Assembly: GCA_902775975.1 (NCBI GenBank)
Contig: CACYOC010000016.1
Span: 1 to 49,667, forward strand
From: an uncultured Bacteroidales bacterium
Lineage (GTDB): Bacteria; Bacteroidota; Bacteroidia; Bacteroidales; Bacteroidaceae
Direction of reading: 5' to 3'
Length of the DNA stretch: 49,667 nucleotides
Shown: positions 43,045-49,667 of the stretch, piece after piece
Layout of the letters: each line of letters starts with the position of its first letter
Position numbering within the stretch: the first letter of the stretch is position 1
Made by a program: the position numbers and the translations under genes
The notes under the pieces: generated by a model
Told to the model about the DNA's origin: nothing
The model's input: the letters and a program-made list of their open reading frames with translations, nothing else
Database searches by the model: none

Positions 43045-46000
43045 ATGAAAAAATCAAGATTACTACTTATGTTGTTGGGGCTGTTCTTCAGCTTTGTTTC
43101 ACTCAGTGCCCAGATCACAGTAGGGGACGGTAGCGTGGCAACCGGTCTTGCTGACGGCAATGGTTCTCAGCTCACCCTTGGTGAAGAGACGCCTACCAGT
43201 ACCGGCTACTGCGGCAAGGATGAAGACGGGCTTAATGTGATGTGGCAACGTTTTGATCTGGAGGGTAATCTGTATAAATTAGTGCTTTCAGGCCACGGTG
43301 AGATGGCAGACTTCACTAACACGACCCTGATCCGACCTTGGGGAAGAAATGAATATCTGAAGGAATTGGTGTTTGAAGATGGTGTGGAGAGCACTGGCGA
43401 TAACGCCTTTTATTATGCAAATGCCTTGGAAAGCGTGTCGTGGGGAACGTTGAAGCACATTGGTAAAGCAGCTTTCTACCGTCCGTACAAGCTGGGCGCA
43501 AACACGACGATAGTATTCCCATCCACTCTTGAGTCCATTGCTCAGAGTGCATTTGGATACGGTGATGAGAAAGGAGCCATCAATGGTGTATTCGACTTCT
43601 CCGCATGTACAAACCTCACGGAAGTAGGTGAGGTGGCCTTTTCCGGTACCAGCGTTACGTGTATCCTGCCACCATCTGTCAAGGCATCGTATAAGAATTC
43701 TTTCAAGCTGCCACCTTATATGGTGTTGCCTGATGGCATGACCTTGTTTGTGAACAATACGCAGATGCCCGACGATGGCAACAGGGCAACCGTCAACCTT
43801 TCTCTCGGTCAACCGTTTACTTTCCAGCTGAAACCAAACTATTATCGTCTGAACCTTGGCGAGGTAAATGTCGAGGGTTGTACCTTGCAGTTTTATACGA
43901 CCATGAACACCATCTATCAGTTGAGTAATGAGGTGAAGGCTGGCATGAAGGCTTTCTCGGAAGACGAGGATGCGAAGGTCTATATCAAGTTTACCCCTGC
44001 CTCCAACGCTTATCTGGAGAAGGACGGCATTCGTGTGGTTGATGCTGCAGGCAATAACGTTCCTCTGAAACAGGAGACGGTTACCATCTTCTCGTTTGTG
44101 ATGCCCAGCAGCGATGTAACCATTTCGGCTCAGTTCGCGGAGTGTGTGTTAGCAGGAATACAAGGTAACATTACATGGTCTGTACGTGAAGATGGCATTT
44201 GGTCAGACGAGGGATATAATGCAACGCCTGGTACGAAGAAATATAAGTTGGTATTTAGTGGAACAGGTGGCTATGGAGGAGTATCATCTAATGGTTCGGC
44301 GCCTTGGAGCAGTTATAGTAGTGGAATCGGTAGTGTGGTTTATGAAGAGGGCATTACCGATGCTGGTGATGGTTCCATGAAAGACCTCTACAACCTTTAT
44401 TCCGTCACCTTCCCATCTACCATGACACTTCTTGGCTATGGTATGTTTAAGAACAACTATAATCTGAAATACCTGAAGATGCCCGTATTGCTTTCTGACA
44501 ATAGCGACCAGTCTGTGTTTGCCTTTACGAGTGATGACCTGACGGTGGATTTCTCTGAATGTACCCAACTGACAACCATCGGTTCTGGTAAATACAATGG
44601 TTTCAAAGGTACAGCCATCCTGAATGAAAAAATCACTACGATTCAGAAGCAGGCTTTCATCAGTCCCAATAACCCCATCAAGATATACTTTGTGGCACCT
44701 GAGGACAGAACTCTCTTCCTGAACAATGTTCAGAGTATGGTGGAACCTAATGAGAAAGGATGGATAGAACTGGTGGGCTATAATCAGCAAAATGCCTATA
44801 CCGTGGAATGGCGCGAGGGTTACCATAACCACTTGTCGTTGGGCGAACTGACTGGTGAATCGGGAACGAATTTGGCATTTTATAGTACCTATGATGGCAA
44901 GAACCTCAGTAACCAATTAACAGCAGGCAACAAGTTGCTTGACAGTATGACAGGACAGACCATCTACGTAAAGGCTTCGCTGAGTAACTATCGTCGAATT
45001 GATGATGAAGGTCTGATGGTGATCAATAAAGCTTCAGGCGAACGTCTTGCTGTAAAAGTTGAGTCGCAAGGTGACAATATATACTCTTTCACCTTTCCTG
45101 ACGCTGATGTGACTGTCAGTTGCAATACCGTCATTGGAGGCTACTGCGGCGATACTTCGTTTAATGGCGGTTTTGATGCCAGATGGGAGTTGTCGGAAAA
45201 TGGTATTGACGAAGATAGTAAACCTACCTACAAGATGACAGTGAAGGGAACGGGAGCCATGGCTAACGTGAGCTATGGTTGGTCTGGCTGGCGTTATACT
45301 GGTCTGAAGATAACGGAACTGGAGATAGAAGAGGGAATCACGCGTATAGGTGCCATGTGCTTCTACGAGACTGCAGTGAAGAAGGCTAAACTGGCCAATA
45401 GCATCTTATCAATAGGTGATAACGCCTTCCGTGGATGGACGGAATATGAAGGTGCATTGGTTATGCCAAGTTCTCTGACACAATTAGACTATCGTGCCTT
45501 TGAGCGTTCTACCTTCGATCTCGACTTTACACCATGTACACAATTCAAAGAACTGAGCAATGGACTTAATGTCTGGTGTGGTGCACGAGTAATTATGCCT
45601 GCATCATTGGAAAAGATAACGGTGAATGGCGCGTTCTGTGGAAGTTGGCAAGAGGGTTGTTGTACATACGTAGATCTCAGTCGTTGTACCAAACTGACAG
45701 ACATGGGTAGTAATGTTTGGTTCGATGACTGTAAGGATGGTGAGATTATCCTGCCCGGCAGTTTCGTGGGCTTGAATATTCCTACCGTGAATTATGGAGG
45801 ATTCGAAAACTGTACTTCGAAACTGAGCATTGCTGTACCAGATGACAAGGTTCTTTATATCGACGGACAACGTATGGAGGAGACAGACGGTAAGGCGGAC
45901 ATCTCGGCTTGGATGGGTCAGACTGTAGAGTTCGACTGGCGTGCGGGATTCAGCGTGAAGACAGGTACATTGACCGGTCAAGAAGGCACGTTGCACTACT

Positions 46001-48057
46001 ATACCGATTTTGATGGTAGTAATCTTGGTAATGAGATTCCTGATGGTTACAAAGTGGTGCGGGAAACTGATGATGTAACGCTCTATGTACAGGCATATTC
46101 TGACTATACCATATTCCCGGAACACCTGAATGTGACAGCAACCATCGACGCTGTGTCGCAGACTGTTGAGGTTGAAGAGCTAAAACATAATCTCTTCCGT
46201 TTCACCCTGCCTGCCGGCGCCGTCAAGGTATCGGCTAAGTTCTCGCTGGGCGGCTACTGCGGCGGTTTGGGTACCGAAGGTAACAATGCCCGCTGGGAGA
46301 TTACTGACGACAACCGCCTGGTGATTAGCGGAGAGGGTGAGGTGACCAGCAGCGGATGGCACTATGATAAATACCCATGGAAAACGGTGAAGGCCGTGGA
46401 GGTGTGTGAGGGCATCACCAGTCTTCCCTCATCAGCTTTCAGCACTCTCAACAGCGGAGACTACTATAAGCCTATCAACAGTGGGGTGGTGGTTACGCTG
46501 CCGTCAACCCTTGAAAGTATTGGAGAAAACTGCTTCCATTCCAGTTGTGTAACCGTCGATATGAGCAAGTGCACAAAACTTACGACGATAAAGGATCAGG
46601 TGTTCCTTTATTTCGCAGGAGGAGATGTGCTGCTGCCTACAACGGTCACGACCGTCGATGTCAGGGCTTTTGAAGGTGCAGCGCAATTCAACCCCCATGT
46701 GTATTATCCTGTGGCCGACAGCCAGGTGCTTCTTGCTAACGGACAGCAGGTGAAGTCCGTTGACGGCAGCGCCGACATCGCTGCAGCCATCTTCTCTGCC
46801 CAAGGATACTATGTGGAACTGTCCCTCCACACGGGCTATGAGGTCAGTGCCGCTGCCACCGCCAGCGGTGTGCTGAAGGTTTATGCCGACCAGGCCCTGA
46901 CGCAGGAGATTCAGGCAGGCTTCAAGGCTATCCGTGAAAATGACAATACCCGTATATATATCAAGGTAATACCCAACGACCTGAAGATTCTGTTTAAGAA
47001 CGACCTGACGGTGAAGGGCAAGAGCGGCAACATAGCTGTGACACAAATTGACGACGAGGTCTTCTCGTTTATCATGCCTGCCGAGCCGGTAGAGGCTACG
47101 GCAAAGTTTACCACAGGCGGCTACTGCGGTAATACGGCAGTCAATAATGGTCATAACCTCATCTGGACATTAGATGATGGTACACTTGCCTTCCAGCAGA
47201 ACGTCATGGCACAGGGTAGCAATACCGAAATGAGCAATTATGCTTCTGGCGGCACCCCATGGCAAAGCTATAGCAGCAGTGTGAAAGACATCGATATGGG
47301 TGCTGCAACTTCTATCGGTGACTATGCCTTCAGAAGCTGTACAGGTGTTGTCGGCATGGAATTTGGCGAGACACCAATGCCAGTAGGTACGAATGCCTTT
47401 GCCAGTCAGATGGTACTCATTGTTCCTGCTGCAAGCTACAGCGAATTTCAGTCACAATGGGCAGAGTACAGCAGTAACATCTTCCGTGACAAGGAAACAC
47501 TGACAATGACCGATGGTCAGCAGTGGCGCACTTATTACAGCAAGGTAGGACGCATATTGCCAAGCGGATTGAAAGCATATACCGTAACAGGCATCAGCAG
47601 TTCTGAGGCAGAGGTAAGTCAGGCTCTTGATTATATCCCTGCAGGACAGGCCGTACTTATTGAGAACAGTGCAAAGACTGCATGCACGGCAGAGGCCGTA
47701 ACGTCATTGGAGACTTGCCTGATGACTACCGACGAGAATAATTTGCTGCAGTGGCTCACAGCTCCGAAGGACGTAACAGTTGGTGAGGGCTATACGCTCT
47801 ATAAAGACGAGTTTGTGATGGTCAGCAGTGGTATGCTGCCCGCAGGAATAGCCTTCCTGCCAACAGAAAGCAGTAGCGCTGCCCGCAGACTGACGATATC
47901 CGGCGGCATGGGTGAGGCAACTGATATTGACAAGGTCTCTACCGATACCGAGGAAACGGAAGCTACATGGTATTCACTTGATGGTAAGAAACTTTCCGGC
48001 AAGCCTGCTGGCAAGGGCGTATATCTGAGAAATGGCAAAAAAGTCGTTATTAAATGA
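43045..48057 (+). CDS. BspA-like leucine-rich-repeat surface protein
   Basis: A 1670-residue secreted protein with a signal peptide (MKKSRLLLMLLGLFFSF...LSAQ, 1-23). It contains about five modules, each opening with a GGYCG...W-like segment (near 51, 370, 698, 1071 and 1357) followed by LRR_5-type repeats such as GITRIGAMCFYETAVKKAKL and SLTQLDYRAFERST. Each of the first four then ends in a beta-rich FSFVMPSSDVTISAQF-type unit. The C-terminus has YSLDGKKLSGKPAGKGVYLRNG. Such proteins mediate adhesion to host, plant or microbial surfaces, or bind polysaccharide. Module four is visibly more GC-rich than modules one to three. It is divergent from a polytopic AraC regulator and 14 bp ahead of the next surface gene. 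Confidence 0.88.
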   Translation: MKKSRLLLMLLGLFFSFVSLSAQITVGDGSVATGLADGNGSQLTLGEETPTSTGYCGKDEDGLNVMWQRFDLEGNLYKLVLSGHGEMADFTNTTLIRPWGRNEYLKELVFEDGVESTGDNAFYYANALESVSWGTLKHIGKAAFYRPYKLGANTTIVFPSTLESIAQSAFGYGDEKGAINGVFDFSACTNLTEVGEVAFSGTSVTCILPPSVKASYKNSFKLPPYMVLPDGMTLFVNNTQMPDDGNRATVNLSLGQPFTFQLKPNYYRLNLGEVNVEGCTLQFYTTMNTIYQLSNEVKAGMKAFSEDEDAKVYIKFTPASNAYLEKDGIRVVDAAGNNVPLKQETVTIFSFVMPSSDVTISAQFAECVLAGIQGNITWSVREDGIWSDEGYNATPGTKKYKLVFSGTGGYGGVSSNGSAPWSSYSSGIGSVVYEEGITDAGDGSMKDLYNLYSVTFPSTMTLLGYGMFKNNYNLKYLKMPVLLSDNSDQSVFAFTSDDLTVDFSECTQLTTIGSGKYNGFKGTAILNEKITTIQKQAFISPNNPIKIYFVAPEDRTLFLNNVQSMVEPNEKGWIELVGYNQQNAYTVEWREGYHNHLSLGELTGESGTNLAFYSTYDGKNLSNQLTAGNKLLDSMTGQTIYVKASLSNYRRIDDEGLMVINKASGERLAVKVESQGDNIYSFTFPDADVTVSCNTVIGGYCGDTSFNGGFDARWELSENGIDEDSKPTYKMTVKGTGAMANVSYGWSGWRYTGLKITELEIEEGITRIGAMCFYETAVKKAKLANSILSIGDNAFRGWTEYEGALVMPSSLTQLDYRAFERSTFDLDFTPCTQFKELSNGLNVWCGARVIMPASLEKITVNGAFCGSWQEGCCTYVDLSRCTKLTDMGSNVWFDDCKDGEIILPGSFVGLNIPTVNYGGFENCTSKLSIAVPDDKVLYIDGQRMEETDGKADISAWMGQTVEFDWRAGFSVKTGTLTGQEGTLHYYTDFDGSNLGNEIPDGYKVVRETDDVTLYVQAYSDYTIFPEHLNVTATIDAVSQTVEVEELKHNLFRFTLPAGAVKVSAKFSLGGYCGGLGTEGNNARWEITDDNRLVISGEGEVTSSGWHYDKYPWKTVKAVEVCEGITSLPSSAFSTLNSGDYYKPINSGVVVTLPSTLESIGENCFHSSCVTVDMSKCTKLTTIKDQVFLYFAGGDVLLPTTVTTVDVRAFEGAAQFNPHVYYPVADSQVLLANGQQVKSVDGSADIAAAIFSAQGYYVELSLHTGYEVSAAATASGVLKVYADQALTQEIQAGFKAIRENDNTRIYIKVIPNDLKILFKNDLTVKGKSGNIAVTQIDDEVFSFIMPAEPVEATAKFTTGGYCGNTAVNNGHNLIWTLDDGTLAFQQNVMAQGSNTEMSNYASGGTPWQSYSSSVKDIDMGAATSIGDYAFRSCTGVVGMEFGETPMPVGTNAFASQMVLIVPAASYSEFQSQWAEYSSNIFRDKETLTMTDGQQWRTYYSKVGRILPSGLKAYTVTGISSSEAEVSQALDYIPAGQAVLIENSAKTACTAEAVTSLETCLMTTDENNLLQWLTAPKDVTVGEGYTLYKDEFVMVSSGMLPAGIAFLPTESSSAARRLTISGGMGEATDIDKVSTDTEETEATWYSLDGKKLSGKPAGKGVYLRNGKKVVIK

Positions 48058-48071
48058 AAGAGAGAATAGCT

Positions 48072-49667
48072 ATGACTAGACAATCAATCATGAGATACTT
48101 TGTTGTGGCTGCGGTGTTGTTATGGACACTGAGCACCATTGCCGGTGGCAAGGTGGAAGTGACGGGTGACACCAGCCACGGCACAGTGACTTCAAAGGCA
48201 GACGGCGCTGTGGTAACACTTACCGTGACGCCGCAGGCGGGGTATTATATCCGGAAAAGTGACATCAAGGCCACAAGGACATTCATGCCTACAGCAAATG
48301 CAAGAAGTACAAACAGAGCTGCCAGAAACAGCATTCCTATGCCAGACGATTTGGCTCTCGTGGGTAATGATCCCGATGATTTGTCACAGCCTCGTACCTA
48401 TACTGTAACACTTCCTGGTGAAGAGTATGACATCCTCTTGGATGTAAAATATACGCAGAAACAGACCGTTACGGAAGGTATGGTAAGTCTGTCAGAGACG
48501 GTGTTTGTATATAACGAACAGGTTCAGCGTCCTGTAGTCAGTGTACAAGGGCTTATGGAGAACCGTGACTACATGGTGACGTACAGCAATCCAACGTCAA
48601 AAGAGGCTGATACATATACCGTAACCGTAACAGGATATAGCATGTGGGCTGGTACCATAACGCGTAGTTATAAGATATTCCGTGGTGGTAAAGCTGAGGT
48701 AAACAACAGTTTAAATGGTGGAACCATTGCTACTGCTGTAGATGGCCTGACGGTAACGCTGACAGTGACACCTGCCGATGGCTATTACATCAGAAAGCAG
48801 GATATTGTCGTCGCCAAGACCTTCATGCCTGTGGCGGCTCCGAGGCGTACCATACCAGTGGCTGACCTGTTAGAACTGACGGGTGATGATCCTGATGACT
48901 TGTCACTACCGCGAACCTATACGGCGCAGCTGCCGGGTTGGGAGTACAGCGTTTATGTAGATGCCACATTTACCCAGCGGCAGACGGTGACCAGTAGCAT
49001 GGTGCAGTTGTCTGCAGCGTCCTTTATATATAACGGCAGTGACCAAAAGCCCGTGATTACTGTGGCTGGACTGACAGAAGGCAAGGACTACCTGTTGGAT
49101 TTCGCAGGCACGTCGTGGTCGGATGTGGGCACCTACAGTCTGACGGTGACGGGGCGCAGCACATGGAAGGGGGTGGTCAACAAGACTTATACCATCACCA
49201 AGGCTCCATCGGTCGTCACGGTTGCCCCGCAGCCGCAGTCGCTGATTTACAGCGGCTCAGCCCAGCATCTTGTTGCTGCCGGTGAAGCGGTCGGCGGTAC
49301 GCTGATGTACAGCCTTGACGGCACGACTTATCAGGCAGCCATTCCCTCAGGTGTTGCAGCCGGCTCTTATACAATATATTATAAGGTACAGGGTGACGCC
49401 AACCATACCGATACGGAGGCGCTGAACCTTTCTGTCACCATTGGCAAGAAGGATATTGTCATCAGCGGCATCGCTGCCCAGAACAAGGTCTATGACGGCA
49501 CGACAGCTGCAACGCTGGTCTATGACCAGGTTGTGTATGGCGGCATCGTCGAGGGCGACGTGCTGACAGTGACGGCCGACGGTGCCTTCACCGACGCCAA
49601 TGCAGGAGCCGACAAGACGGTGTCCATCAGTCATCTGACGCTGGATGGTGCCAGTATCGCCAACTAC
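48072..49667 (+). CDS. Surface protein with two duplicated modules and a YDG domain (3' end outside window)
   Basis: An open frame of 532 codons that runs off the right edge. The ATG at 48072 gives MTRQSIMRYFVVAAVLLWTL, a signal peptide. Two homologous modules of about 190 residues follow, each with GGK(V/A)EV, TLTVTP..GYYIRK.DI, TFMP, DPDDLS.PRTYT, a QTVT block and a final TYTVTVTGYS/TYSLTVTGRS beta-sandwich. After SVVTVAPQPQSLIYSG (an MBG-like unit) comes a YDG domain (IAAQNKVYDGTTAATL, EGDVLTV, GADKTVSIS). These occur in Bacteroidetes adhesins and secreted enzymes. It is 14 bp after the BspA gene and probably co-transcribed. Confidence 0.85.
   Translation, partial: MTRQSIMRYFVVAAVLLWTLSTIAGGKVEVTGDTSHGTVTSKADGAVVTLTVTPQAGYYIRKSDIKATRTFMPTANARSTNRAARNSIPMPDDLALVGNDPDDLSQPRTYTVTLPGEEYDILLDVKYTQKQTVTEGMVSLSETVFVYNEQVQRPVVSVQGLMENRDYMVTYSNPTSKEADTYTVTVTGYSMWAGTITRSYKIFRGGKAEVNNSLNGGTIATAVDGLTVTLTVTPADGYYIRKQDIVVAKTFMPVAAPRRTIPVADLLELTGDDPDDLSLPRTYTAQLPGWEYSVYVDATFTQRQTVTSSMVQLSAASFIYNGSDQKPVITVAGLTEGKDYLLDFAGTSWSDVGTYSLTVTGRSTWKGVVNKTYTITKAPSVVTVAPQPQSLIYSGSAQHLVAAGEAVGGTLMYSLDGTTYQAAIPSGVAAGSYTIYYKVQGDANHTDTEALNLSVTIGKKDIVISGIAAQNKVYDGTTAATLVYDQVVYGGIVEGDVLTVTADGAFTDANAGADKTVSISHLTLDGASIANY

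Overview
The window reads as chromosomal DNA of a Prevotella/Segatella-like member of the Bacteroidales. The reasons are repeated promoters of the Bacteroidetes type (TTTG or TTG, about 20 bp, then TAnnTTTG), an N-succinylornithine-type carbamoyltransferase, BspA-like leucine-rich-repeat and YDG-domain surface proteins, a sensor of the two-component-regulator-propeller type, FucP-type sugar transport, and C-terminal tails of the form YSLDGKKL...GVYLRNGKKVVIK. No rRNA, tRNA, CRISPR array or insertion sequence was recognised.

Layout. 1-837: two minus-strand genes of accessory character, one cut by the window edge, with an odd array of 8-bp repeats between them. 982-8344: arginine and proline biosynthesis (argD, proC, proB, proA, argF'-type carbamoyltransferase), with an XRE-cupin regulator and an acyl-CoA synthetase between proC and proB. 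8380-11004: FucP-family transporter, a regulatory intergenic region (candidate minus-strand small RNA; promoter and attenuator-like hairpin before greA), greA and a HIT hydrolase. 11025-19685: miaB, an MsbA-like ABC exporter, two LTA-synthase-like membrane sulfatases and a multi-spanning glycosyltransferase-like protein. 19735-29089: a surface-sugar cassette with CDP-glucose pathway enzymes (rfbF, rfbH, rfbG), an SDR reductase, a ThDP-dependent acetolactate-synthase-like enzyme, then GtrA, a GtrB-like glycosyltransferase and a large membrane protein. Together these resemble a route to a CDP-3,6-dideoxyhexose carrying a two-carbon branch (yersiniose-like) and its transfer through a gtr-like system. 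29111-33678: sufC, sufD, sufS and a dus gene. 33687-42887 (minus strand): a fused CE12-like/CE8-like pectin esterase, a membrane-spanning propeller/Y_Y_Y/AraC regulator, and a second, polytopic membrane AraC regulator. 43045-49667: a 1670-residue BspA-like surface protein and the start of a repeat/YDG-domain surface protein.

Two themes go beyond routine annotation. First, many gene junctions carry short tandem arrays of 7- or 8-bp units, each junction with its own unit. At least four supply the stop codon of the upstream gene. Three arrays of the GTGAAAA type (before proC, proB and sufD) end in the same 13-bp tag, and in all three the array plus tag reads in frame into the downstream gene as a shared peptide close to MKSEKFATA. 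Related repeats also sit inside coding sequences, where units of 7 or 22 bp could switch the reading frame. Second, two membrane-anchored AraC-domain regulators each adjoin a surface/secreted-protein gene whose promoter lacks a -33 element and instead carries a 10-bp direct repeat with a period of exactly 21 bp, the expected geometry of an AraC-type activator site.
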